Positions 8,485 to 17,315 of a DNA stretch of 64,000 nt are shown here, piece by piece. The stretch is from CALAGB01 sp963728335 (GTDB taxonomy: Bacteria; Chloroflexota; Chloroflexia; Thermomicrobiales; Thermomicrobiaceae): positions 1,240,001 through 1,304,000 of the forward strand of contig CAVSJP010000002.1 of assembly GCA_963728335.1 (NCBI GenBank). The letters are read 5' to 3'. The translations under genes and the position numbers were made by a program. How positions within the stretch are numbered: the first letter of the stretch is position 1; each line of letters opens with the position of its first letter. A model generated the notes under the pieces. That model saw only the letters and a list, made by a program, of their open reading frames with translations, made no database searches and was not told the DNA's origin.

Positions 8485-10236
8485 GTGAGTCAGACATTGC
8501 ATCAATTGGAGCAGCGAGCGCGTGAGGATGTCTCCGCGGAGCACCTGCAGCAGCATCTGAATCGCTTTAGCACGCTCTTTCGCGATACCGGCAGCCAGGA
8601 CGAGCGCAAAGCCGCTGAGTACGTCGTGAATACGCTGCATGGCTACGGTGTCGACGCCGAGATCCTGGAATTCGACTCGCTCATCTCCTGGCCGCTCGTG
8701 GGCAAACTCGCGACGATCGATTCGAATGAACAGGAGACCGAGACCTTCGAAGTACGCACCCGGTCGTTCGGTGCGCAGACGCCAGATGGCGGCATCACCG
8801 GCGAATTGATCTTCGTGCCGTTCGCTCAGCCGAAGCAGGGCGAGATGATCTTCTCGCACCGGGCTGTCTCGGGCGACTACTCGGGCCTCGATGTGCGGGG
8901 CAAGATCGTGCTGACGCAGGATGGCGGTCCTGACGGGGTGTTACGAGCGCAGGAGCGTGGCGCGATTGGCCACGTCCACATCTGGCCGTCGGACGAGCCG
9001 GTGACCCATGAGATGATTTCGAACAGCATCTGGGGTACGCCGACGCCCGAGTCGGCCCCCCGCATGCCCAAGATCCCCTCCATGGGAGTCAAGAACGCTG
9101 TCGGCAATCGGATCCTGGACCTGGCTTCAGAGGGAAGTGTCGCCGTCCGGGTGGAGTCGAACGTAAAGACGCAGTGGTATCGGGTACCGCTGGCGACCGG
9201 GTACATCCCGGGCAACGGTACAGACGACTTCCTGCTGGTCGGCGCGCACATCGATTCCTGGTACGAGGGAATCACCGACAACGCCACCGGAGATGCGGCA
9301 CTCTTGGAGATGGCGCGCGTGCTGAGCAGCCTGCGTGACGGCCTGCGCTGCGGCGTGCGGTTCTGCTGGTGGCCGGGTCACTCGACCGGGCGCTACTCAG
9401 GCAGCACCTGGTTCGCCGATAACTACTTCGAAGAACTCCGGACGCACGCCCTGGGCTACCTCAACATCGACTCACCAGGCGTGCGCGACACCAAGACCTG
9501 GGATTGTCGCTACAACATGGGGGAGATCGAGCACCTGACGGCGGCCGTGGTTCAAGAACTCTCCGGCCAGGAGCCGAACATTCGGCGGCCGCTCCGGGCC
9601 GGAGACCAATCATTCCTCGGCGTCGGCCTGCCTTCCCTGGGCGCGTTCCGTATGTTGCCGGTCGATCACCCCGATCGCAAAGCCGTTGGTGGGTCGGGCG
9701 GTGCCTGGTGGTGGCATTCGCCTGAGGACACGCTCGACAAGGCGGACGCGAATATCCTGGCCAGCGATGTCGAGGTCTACGTGACCATGACGCTGCGGAT
9801 GTGCCAGCCCGAGGTCATCCCCTACGATTTCAGCGCCAGCGCCCAGGACTTCATTGATCAGTTGACGACGTATCAAGAAGGGGCCGGGAGTCATTTCGAC
9901 CTGAGCCGCACGCTCGAGGCGGCGAAGGCGTACCGAGCGACGGCGGAGCGACTGAAATCCTCGCCGATTTCCGACACGGGGACGCTAAACGCAGGGCTGA
10001 AGCAGATCACACGGATCGTCAACCCGGTTCTGTTTACGATCAATGGGCCGTATGAGATGGACCCGGCGCTGCAGATGGGTGTTTTGCCCGGTCTAGCGCC
10101 CGTGCGCGATCTGGCTGGTCTCAATCCAACCTCGGACGACTACCGATTCTTGAAGACGAAACTGGTGCGGCAGCGAAACCGTGTGGAGGATGCGCTGCGC
10201 AAGGCGACGGAGCTCGTCCAGTCGCTGACCGCCTGA
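8485..10236 (+). CDS. M28-like peptidase with PA domain, Glu-Glu pair replaced
   Basis: A 583-residue protein. GTG 8485 is chosen because GGAGGG lies 7 nt upstream; the open frame extends further but without a start signal. Residues about 90-230 match a protease-associated insert between two parts of an M28 zinc-peptidase fold. The metal-site pattern is partly kept: H255 in 'GAHIDSW', D265 in 'DNATGDAALLE', D329 in 'YLNIDSPG' and H411 in 'WWWHSPEDT'. Where M28 enzymes have the general-base Glu and a ligand Glu ('GAEE'), this protein has 'WWPGHSTGRYSGS' with His299-Ser300. It may be a non-standard hydrolase or use other ligands. There is no signal peptide, so it is probably cytoplasmic. The molybdenum hydroxylase gene follows after 90 bases. 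Confidence 0.8.
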   Translation: MSQTLHQLEQRAREDVSAEHLQQHLNRFSTLFRDTGSQDERKAAEYVVNTLHGYGVDAEILEFDSLISWPLVGKLATIDSNEQETETFEVRTRSFGAQTPDGGITGELIFVPFAQPKQGEMIFSHRAVSGDYSGLDVRGKIVLTQDGGPDGVLRAQERGAIGHVHIWPSDEPVTHEMISNSIWGTPTPESAPRMPKIPSMGVKNAVGNRILDLASEGSVAVRVESNVKTQWYRVPLATGYIPGNGTDDFLLVGAHIDSWYEGITDNATGDAALLEMARVLSSLRDGLRCGVRFCWWPGHSTGRYSGSTWFADNYFEELRTHALGYLNIDSPGVRDTKTWDCRYNMGEIEHLTAAVVQELSGQEPNIRRPLRAGDQSFLGVGLPSLGAFRMLPVDHPDRKAVGGSGGAWWWHSPEDTLDKADANILASDVEVYVTMTLRMCQPEVIPYDFSASAQDFIDQLTTYQEGAGSHFDLSRTLEAAKAYRATAERLKSSPISDTGTLNAGLKQITRIVNPVLFTINGPYEMDPALQMGVLPGLAPVRDLAGLNPTSDDYRFLKTKLVRQRNRVEDALRKATELVQSLTA

Positions 10237-10259
10237 TCGTCAGTTCCGGAATCGAACGG

Positions 10260-10292
10260 ACGGCGTCGCGTCATCCGACCGGCGCCGTTTCT
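10260..10292 (+). terminator. Possible terminator after the M28-like gene
   Basis: ACGGCG at 10260-10265 pairs with CGCCGT at 10283-10288, with a further TCG/CGA pairing inside, and TTTCT follows. The stem is short, so it may be only partly effective. Confidence 0.4.
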
Positions 10293-10326
10293 ATGACCGT
10301 TTTTGACCCATGGAGTGGAGAGATCC

Positions 10327-12595
10327 GTGAGTGACGTGACGTTTCGTTCGATCGGTCAGCGAGTGCGGAGGCCGGATGCCCGGCCGCGATTGACGGGCCA
10401 TGAGCGCTATGCCGGTGACCTGTCTCTGCCCGGCATGCTGCACGCCCATCTCGTGCTGAGTCCGCTATGCGCACGCGCGGATTTGCCGGGTTGACCGCGA
10501 CGAGGCGATGGCGGTTCCCGGCGTGGTCGCGCTGGTGACCTCCGACGATCTGCCGGAGTTCGCGCGTGACGAGGAGCCAGTCGATCGGAGTCGTTTCTTC
10601 CTGGCGCATCGTGAGGTCAATTATGTGGGCCAACCGGTGGCCGTCGTGCTGGCCGAGCGAGCTGAGTCGGCCGAGACGGCGGCAGCTCTGGTGCAGGTCG
10701 ACTATGAGCCCTTGCCGGTCGTGGCCGATATCGCGTCCAGCCGTCGTCCAGACGCCGAAACGGTTCGACATCGCGGGAAGTCCGTTTCCAAGGAAGCCGC
10801 GGCGCACGGTGCGGCGCCGGCCGGCGAATCGGGCAAGGCTGCCACGCACAACGTCAATGGCTCAGTTCATTACCAGCGTGGAGACGTCGATCGTGCCTTT
10901 CTCGAGGCTGCCAGGACGGTCGAGCAGACGTTTTACTCGCGCGCGGTCTATCAGGGTTACATGGAGCCACGTACGGTGCTGGCCTCAGCCGAGCCAAATG
11001 GGCGAATCACGATCTACACGCCGACACAGGGTCAATTCATGGTCCAGTCGGCCCTGGCGCGTGCGCTGAATCTGCCCGAAACGGACATTCGCGTCGAGCC
11101 GGTCACGGTTGGTGGTGGTTTTGGCGCCAAGATGGTCCTGCTCGAGCCGCTGGTGGTGCTGCTGGCGATCCAATTTGGACGACCTGTCCGGCTGACACTG
11201 GAGCGCGGCCAGGACTTTATCTCGACCACTCCCGCGCCGGAATCGGAGTTGACGATCGCGCTCGCCGCGGACGGGGAGGGGCGCTTGACTGGACTGCGCG
11301 CCGACCTCTGGTTCGATACGGGCTTCTTCTCCAATTCTCCATACCAGTTGGTCGCGCAGATGGTCGGCTCGTATTACCGTTGTCCCAATCTGGACATTCG
11401 CTCATGCGAGGTCTTGACCAACCGGACCGGGACCGGGGCCTATCGCGCTCCCGGCCTGACACCAATGATGTTTGCGCTCGAATCGCTGATTGATCGCCTG
11501 GCGCGAGAGTTCGAGGAGTCGCCGATCGAGTTCCGTCTCAAGAATATTGCCGCCAGCGGCGACGTGATGGCTGATGGCAGCCTCTGGCCACCGTTCGACC
11601 TGGCGAACTTGCTTCGTATCGCGGCTGAGTCGCCACTTTGGACCGCGCCGCGAGGCGCAGGCGAGGGCGTCGGCGTGGCGCTTGGCGGCTTGCGAGGCGG
11701 CGCGGAGTCAGCCTCGGCCAGCGCTCGACTCAACAGTGACGGTACGGTGAACGTCATGGTCGGTTCGGTCGATCTAACCGGCACAACGACTGGGTTGACG
11801 CAGATTGCCGCGGAATCATTGGGCATCCCGACCGATCGGGTGACGGTCACGACCGCACCGAGTGATAGCGCGCCACAGTTCGGGCTGACCGGCGGCAGCA
11901 AGGTCCTCTATAGCGTTGGAAATGCCGTGTTGGCGGCCGCGCTGGACGCGCGTGACCAGATACTGGCGATCGCCGCTGACCAGTTGGAAGCGCCGGTGGA
12001 AGACCTCGAGCTTCATGACGACCGCGTTCAAGTCAAAGGCGCTCCAAACCGCTTCCTGACGCTCGGTCAGATCCACGGTGCGACAACCGCGGCGGGGAGT
12101 CTCTTCGCGCCGGTCTTTGGCCGTGGCAACGTGGCGAACCCGGAGAAGTCACCGGCGATGGCCGTCCATATCGCGCGGGTGAGGGTCGATCGCGAGACAG
12201 GCGACGTGCGCCTGACCGGATACCAGGCGATTCACGACATCGGCCGGGCGATCAATCCAGCTGAGGTGGAGGCCCAAATTCATGGTGGGGTCGCGCAGGG
12301 CGTCGGCTGGGGCATCCGGGAAGCCTTGATCTACGATGATCACGGTCAGCCCGTGACGGCCAGTTTCCTTGACTACGCCATCCCGAAGGCTGCGGATCTC
12401 CCGGATATCGAGAGCGTGCTCGTCGAGAATCCGTCGCCGTTCGGTCCGTTTGGGGCCAAGGGGATCGGCGAGGCTCCGGTCGTCGCGCCCGCCGCGGCGA
12501 TCGCGAATGCCATCACCGACGCGACCGGCATCCAGCTCACCGAACTCCCGATTCGCTCCGAGCAGATCTGGCGGGCGCTCTACGCGCCATCCTAA
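10327..12595 (+). pseudogene. Molybdenum hydroxylase large subunit (XDH/aldehyde oxidase type), one frameshift
   Basis: GTG 10327 follows GGAG by 6 nt. The first 55 residues ('SIGQRVRRPDARPRLTGHERYAGDL') run into a stop at 10493. Dropping one C near 10463-10467 restores 'SPYAHARI' and joins the remaining 695 residues from about 10508, giving a normal length of about 755. The protein binds the molybdopterin-cytosine cofactor: 'VGGGFGAKM', 'GTGAYRAPG' and the catalytic Glu in 'GAKGIGEAPVVAPAAA' are all visible. It lacks the 'AYRCSFR' loop of aerobic CO dehydrogenase, so xanthine/aldehyde-type oxidation is more likely. The medium (FAD) and small (2Fe-2S) subunits are not in the window, which is unusual. 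Its stop overlaps the convergent peptidase stop by 4 bases. A single indel in an otherwise well-conserved gene may be a sequence error. Confidence 0.85.
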
Positions 12596-13738
12596 TGCGT
12601 CGCGACGGCAGTGACGTCCGGCCGCCTGGCATCGACGGTCTGTTCCGGCAGGCCGATTGTCTGGTAGTCGTGTACGCATGGCGTACCAACGGCCACGTGC
12701 ATCTCGCGCCGGCCGAGGTCGATCACGATCGAAGCGATGCTCATCGACTGATGTGACTCTGGTACGTCTGGATCGGGATGCCGGCAGACCGACTGTGGAT
12801 ATCCGGCGTGGTCCGCCAGCGCGGCTTTGACGTCGTCAATCTCGATCCGGCCGATCTTGGGCTCGAGCAGGTCACGCACGCGATGCATGCGGTAGAGCGT
12901 ATCGGGCGAGGTCAACACGCCGATCCCCTGGACTTCGGCGGCGATGGCCGTGAAGTGATTCGAGTGCGTCAGGAGCCCCTGGACGGGGTAGACCGGAAAG
13001 ACCTGCGCCGGCGACGCCTCGAAATTGACGATGATGCCCGAGTCGTGAGCCACGATGTAGTTGGTCGATGCCGCGCGTTCGGCGTTCAGGATCTCGCCCA
13101 TGGCGTGATCGAGCCGGGCACTGTTCAGGATGCGACGCCGGATGAAGGGGACCGGCACGCCCGCACGGCTGCCGTCGAGCGTCGACCGGAGCAGGTTACC
13201 GCAGACGGCGATACCGGCTTCGTTGAAGCCATCACGGCCGACCATCCCGGCTTCGACCAGCATAACCAGATCCGGTGCCTCGTCCTGACGGGCTTGCAGC
13301 AGGATGACCGAATCGCGACATGGCGCGCGCCAGTCCCAGTTCTTGGCCAGGATGGTCGTCCCGGTGGCGCTGGCGCCGGGCGCGACGGCGATCGTGGTGC
13401 ATTCCGGCTCCGGAGCGGGTTCGCGTGTCGCCCCACGACTTCCGAACAGGATCTCGGTGCGACAGTTGATCGCGACGATCTCCTCGATCTGGAAGCCTGC
13501 GCCGTCGGCGATACCCGACATCTCAGCCAGAATATTGGCGTCAAAGGTTTCGATCTGTCGCGCGAAACCGGTTGCCTTCTGCTTCACCGACATCCCAGTC
13601 GAGTCCCGCGCTCTCGGCGAAGGCCTCGCGGTAGATCGCAACACTTCGCGCTACCCGGTTCTGCGCCAGGCGTCCATGCTGCAAACCACGCTCGTACGGA
13701 CCTCCACTGACCTGAACCACGGGAAACCGATTGCTCAT
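12592..13738 (-). pseudogene. C45 family peptidase / acyl-CoA:6-APA acyltransferase-like, one frameshift
   Basis: ATG 13738, after GGAGAGGG, begins 'MSNRFPVVQVSGGPYERGLQHGRL', the usual start of C45 proteins. Around 13595-13610 the frame shifts by one base, and the rest reads 'ATGFARQIETFDANILAEMSGIADGAG'. The total is near 380 residues, normal for the family. The N-terminal-nucleophile Cys is in 'EPECTTIAV', followed by 'LAKNWDW' and 'MVGRDGFNEAGIAVCGN', as in penicillin acyltransferase relatives. These enzymes hydrolyse or transfer acyl groups on amides; many act on N-acyl amino acids or peptides. It is convergent with the hydroxylase gene. The frameshift may be real or a sequence error. 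Confidence 0.8.
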
Positions 13739-13782
13739 CCAACGACCCTCTCCGCTCGTGGCCATTCGATCTGGTAGACGGG

Positions 13783-14874
13783 CTAGTGGGAGATTCGGCG
13801 CGCCACCTCTTGATTTGGTTTTTCGTTGGGGATATTACGCGGGTGACCGCGCGGCAAGCGCACCGCTCGGCCTCTGCGTCGCGCCGGCTGTGGTGTCTCG
13901 GTGACGGGCACTTCAACCTCGTCTGTTTCGGGTGCTTGAATGCGGAGCGGACCGACCAGCAGGTACGGGTAGCGGGCAATCAGCACCAACAGTCCGAGGA
14001 ATGTACGGAAAATCAGGCCAACGGTGCGATAGGCGATCGCGATGAACGCGGCACGGGCGAGACCGATCCCAATGAAGTTCAGTACACCGGTCAGGCTTGC
14101 GTCGCTGATGCCAAGTCCACCTGGCACCGGAATGATCTGTCGTGCCACCATGCTGAAGGTGTGGGCGTAGACACCGTCTCCGTAGCTGATGTTGCGTTCG
14201 ACCAGGGCGTTCGCAATCAACCACAGGATGCTGGCTGAGAGCATCGTCGAAACGATGCTGTAGCCCACGGCATTGACCATGACTTTGCGGTGCATGAGCA
14301 GCGATGCGCGATCCCAGAAATCCGCTTCCTGTGGCACATAGCGGCGCGTTAGCCGCCAGCGCATCAGGAGACGGGTGACCCAACCAGCCAGTCGCGAGGT
14401 GCGAAAGATGGCGATCCCTGTCAGGCCCATCATAATCGTCACGATTGGCATGACGATTTGAACCGGCCGTTGACCAGTCAGCAGGATAGCGGAAATCGCA
14501 ATGCCGGCTGGTGCGAAAAAGTCGGAGACGCCCATTGCCACGAAACTCGACAGCGTCTGGTGCATCCGAATCTTGCCGTGCTCTTCAGCCAGTCGCGCGC
14601 CGAGCATCGACCCGCCCGGCAAGGCACTCGCGGCCATCGATGCGAGGTAGGTCGTGATTCCGTCGACATGTCGAATCGGGAGATGACTGGCGCGGAGTAG
14701 ATAGGCCCAACGTGAGCCTTTAACCAACTCGTTGAGCAGAAGCAGTCCGATCAGAAGCAGGAGTGATGTGGCGGGCATCGAGAAAATGGCGGTGCTCAGA
14801 GATTCGAGGTTGGCAAAGTAGACGAACGCGATAGCCGAGGCAACCGTGAGGAGGATGATAATGAGACGCTTCAT
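13783..14874 (-). CDS. Lysylphosphatidylglycerol-synthase-type flippase domain protein (UPF0104)
   Basis: A 363-residue integral membrane protein of the UPF0104 family, the flippase half of MprF without the aminoacyl-transfer domain. About eight hydrophobic helices are visible from residue 3 onward. Diagnostic parts are 'LLNELVKGSRWAYLLRA', 'LASMAASALPGGSMLGARLAEEHGKI' and 'RQIIPVPGGLGISDASLTGVL', the last being the conserved PGGxGxxE-like loop. A basic, Arg/Pro-rich cytoplasmic tail of about 55 residues ends the protein. ATG 14874 is chosen because the hydrophobic segment starts at once; a GTG at 14922 would add 16 residues. Family members move lipids or lipid-linked sugars; the substrate here is unknown. 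A second, full MprF lies at 42.5-45.2 kb. Confidence 0.82.
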   Translation of the reverse strand: MKRLIIILLTVASAIAFVYFANLESLSTAIFSMPATSLLLLIGLLLLNELVKGSRWAYLLRASHLPIRHVDGITTYLASMAASALPGGSMLGARLAEEHGKIRMHQTLSSFVAMGVSDFFAPAGIAISAILLTGQRPVQIVMPIVTIMMGLTGIAIFRTSRLAGWVTRLLMRWRLTRRYVPQEADFWDRASLLMHRKVMVNAVGYSIVSTMLSASILWLIANALVERNISYGDGVYAHTFSMVARQIIPVPGGLGISDASLTGVLNFIGIGLARAAFIAIAYRTVGLIFRTFLGLLVLIARYPYLLVGPLRIQAPETDEVEVPVTETPQPARRRGRAVRLPRGHPRNIPNEKPNQEVARRISH

Positions 14875-15413
14875 GAGATCCGGACCAAGCAGAATTGAGG
14901 AGACCGGCCACGTGTGACGCACACGTCAGCATGAAGCTCGCGCGCTCGATCGCTCGTTTCCGGACTCAGAGTCACTCTGCAAACGCTGGCAAAGGACTTC
15001 GTTGCGATCTCCGGCACACGGCGAATCAGGATGCGAGCTTCTTTGCAAACAGTAACGTTATCGGCCGCCGGATGTTCAAACATGTCCAGTCCGGGCCCCG
15101 GTCGAGTCTCTAAGGTTGAACCGGCGATGACGTTCGTGAACTTCCCCGACGTCACGAACTTACACGTGTACCAAGTCCCTCGCGCTATCCGCGCGCCACC
15201 TGGACGTTTCGTCGATTCAATGCATCAACTTTACCGTCAAATGAGCCTGCTTGCCACAACGCGAAGGGTTCATTGGCATGTAAATCGTGACGGTCGTGGT
15301 CTCTGTTTCACGTAATTGCACTGTGTGTGCCGTCATTTTGTAACGTTTTCGTTGTCGCCCCCTAAATTCTTTCACGCTAGACTGATTTGGGACTGAATGA
15401 GTCCGCTGTATCA
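14875..15413. other. Divergent intergenic region with an inverted repeat
   Basis: About 540 bases between the flippase-like gene (leftward) and the ABC-2 exporter (rightward). No supported coding frame. A perfect 8-bp inverted repeat GTTCGTGA / TCACGAAC with a 12-bp spacer lies at 15132-15159 and could be a regulator site. TTGTCG at 15352 and TAGACT at 15378 resemble promoter hexamers, but the 20-bp gap is long. Confidence 0.4.
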
Positions 15414-16364
15414 ATGTCCGAGAAAGGACTCGGAGGCCAGGTGCCCGCCCCACTTGAACTCGATCGTATGACCTATTCATATGACAAGCAGCGTGGTGTC
15501 GTTGATCTGACTCTGACCCTTAACCAGGGTGAGATCTTCGGGTTTCTTGGGCCAAACGGTGCTGGCAAGACGACGACGATCCGCGTGCTGATGGGGTTGA
15601 TGCGTCCGGCAGCTGGCTCCGCGCGGATCTTTGGTCATGACTGCTGGAAAGAGTCCACCTCAACCAAACGACTGATCGGGTTTCTCCCGGGCGATCTGCG
15701 TCTCTACGAACACATGACTGGCAACGAATTTCTCGAGTTCTTCGCGTCATTTCGGGACAGGAGCGAGCGGTCCCGCGGGGCTGATCTCGCAGACCGTCTC
15801 GATGTCGAACTCGACAGTGAGATCAAACACCTATCGAAGGGCAACCGGCAAAAGTTGGCAGTGGTGCAGGCACTGATGCACGACGCGCCGCTCCTCATCC
15901 TGGACGAACCGAGTAGCGGTCTCGATCCACTCAACCAGGCGCTCCTGCTGGAGTTCCTAAGTGAAGAGCGGGCGCGTGGCAAGACGATCTTCCTGTCGTC
16001 ACACGTGCTCCCGGAAGTCGAGCGGATTGCGGACCGGGTTGGGATCATTCGCGACGGGCGACTCATCGCGGTGGAAGCAGTTGCGTATTTGCGTGCGACG
16101 CGGGAACGTGTGATGGAACTGGCACTGGCGTCGCCGGTGGCAAAGGACCGTTTCGATGCCCTTCCCAATGTGCGGGTCATTTCGGCCTCACCGGACGCGT
16201 TGCGCGTCAGCCTCGGTGTGCATGGCGATCTGCGGCCGCTCCTCTCCACGCTGGCAACCTTGCCGGTCGACGATCTCGTCTTCGGCCCGCCCGACCTCGA
16301 GAGCGTGTTCCTTCACTACTACGACTCCACAGCGTCGCCCGATGAGGTTAGGGCGGCGCCGTGA
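15414..16364 (+). CDS. ABC-2 type exporter, ATP-binding protein
   Basis: About 316 residues from ATG 15414. GTG 15441, with GGAGG 4 nt upstream, may be the true start and would remove 9 residues. Walker A 'GPNGAGKTTT', the variant signature 'LSKGNRQKL', Walker B 'LLILDEPSSGLDP' and the switch region 'FLSSHVLPEVERIAD' define a complete DrrA/CcmA-type ATPase. The last 90 residues form the usual regulatory tail ('VDDLVFGPPDLESVFLHYY'). Its GTG/TGA end overlaps the permease start by 4 bases, so the two are co-translated as a two-gene exporter for lipids, drugs or a polymer. The substrate cannot be read from the sequence. Confidence 0.92.
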   Translation: MSEKGLGGQVPAPLELDRMTYSYDKQRGVVDLTLTLNQGEIFGFLGPNGAGKTTTIRVLMGLMRPAAGSARIFGHDCWKESTSTKRLIGFLPGDLRLYEHMTGNEFLEFFASFRDRSERSRGADLADRLDVELDSEIKHLSKGNRQKLAVVQALMHDAPLLILDEPSSGLDPLNQALLLEFLSEERARGKTIFLSSHVLPEVERIADRVGIIRDGRLIAVEAVAYLRATRERVMELALASPVAKDRFDALPNVRVISASPDALRVSLGVHGDLRPLLSTLATLPVDDLVFGPPDLESVFLHYYDSTASPDEVRAAP

Positions 16365-17164
16365 GCACGATCATGTTCCGCCGGGCGTTCAAGGATCTGC
16401 GCTGGACCATACTCTGGTACGCCGCCGGGGTGGCACTCTACAGCGTCCTCATCATGCTGGTTTACCCGACCATGCGGCGGAATGCGACCTCGTTCGAGGA
16501 CATCATCAAGACCTACCCAGAAGCGTTCCTCAAGGCCTTCGGGGTCACGCCGAATCTTTTTGACATGCCGGCTTTTGTCAGCGCCGAGTTCTTGAACGTG
16601 ATCTGGCCACTAATCGTCGCCATCTTCGTCATCATGGCGGGAACGGCTACCGTGGCGCAGGAGATCGAACGCGGCACGGCCGAACTCTGGCTGTCGGTTC
16701 CGGAGAGCCGGGCGCGCCTGCTCATAGCGAAGATCATGTCCATTGTTGTCGGCGTCTGCGTCGTCGCGCTCACCACGGCGGTCGCGATCGAGATTGGTGC
16801 GTTGCTGGTTGGCGAGGACTTCGGGATCGTAAAGCTTGCCGCGCTCTTCCCGTGTTTACTGGCATTTCCCCTCGCGGTGGCGGGCTATTCGGTTCTCTTC
16901 TCCTCCTTCTCACGAGAACGGAGCAGAGCCGCGGCACTGGCGGCGTTCATGACACTTGGTTCCTACCTGATGTGGGTCTTCGCGGCGCTGGTCGACCGGC
17001 TAAGTTGGATGCGCTATCTCTCGATCTTTTCGGCCTACAAGCCGCAGCGTGCGCTCGAGACTGGAACGTTCTTCTGGCAGGAATTCCTGGTTCTTGTCGG
17101 GGTGGGTGTCGTCTGCGCAGCGGTCGCGGTTCTCATCTTCGATCGGCGCGACGCGAATCCGTAG
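16361..17164 (+). CDS. ABC-2 type exporter, permease
   Basis: A 267-residue membrane protein starting at the GTG that overlaps the ATPase stop. Six hydrophobic segments are visible: near 19-36, 76-96, 120-145, 158-178, 190-208 and 236-258. The loop 'TVAQEIERGTAELWLSVPESRARLLIAK' is the conserved cytoplasmic gate motif of ABC-2 permeases ('E.e.gTle.lls.P.sR'). It would form a homodimeric channel with the preceding ATPase. A hairpin follows at 17261. Confidence 0.88.
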   Translation: MSTIMFRRAFKDLRWTILWYAAGVALYSVLIMLVYPTMRRNATSFEDIIKTYPEAFLKAFGVTPNLFDMPAFVSAEFLNVIWPLIVAIFVIMAGTATVAQEIERGTAELWLSVPESRARLLIAKIMSIVVGVCVVALTTAVAIEIGALLVGEDFGIVKLAALFPCLLAFPLAVAGYSVLFSSFSRERSRAAALAAFMTLGSYLMWVFAALVDRLSWMRYLSIFSAYKPQRALETGTFFWQEFLVLVGVGVVCAAVAVLIFDRRDANP

Positions 17165-17260
17165 GACGGTCCTTTCGCCGGACTCCGATTCGTGTCAAAT
17201 TCCACAAACTTCGTCTTGAAGCAGGACCGCTAGGATCTCAATCCGCATCGGCTCAAACGC

Positions 17261-17287
17261 GTCGAGGGAGCCCGTGGCCCCCTCGAC
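17261..17287. terminator. Possible bidirectional terminator
   Basis: GTCGAGGG at 17261-17268 and CCCTCGAC at 17280-17287 form a perfect 8-bp stem with an 11-nt loop, midway between the convergent permease and repeat-protein genes. No strong T run follows on either side. Confidence 0.45.
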
Positions 17288-17315
17288 GTCGTTCGTTTCT
17301 ATTGGCGAGGCTGAC

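Noticed and set aside
10327..12595. Aerobic CO dehydrogenase CoxL
   Set aside because: The 'AYRCSFR' active-site loop is absent; the matching segment reads 'GAYRAPG'.
13783..14874. Full MprF
   Set aside because: Only the flippase part is present; there is no DUF2156 aminoacyl-transfer domain.
15352..15383. Promoter TTGTCG...TAGACT for the ABC-2 exporter
   Set aside because: The 20-bp spacing is outside the useful range, so it was mentioned only as a possibility.
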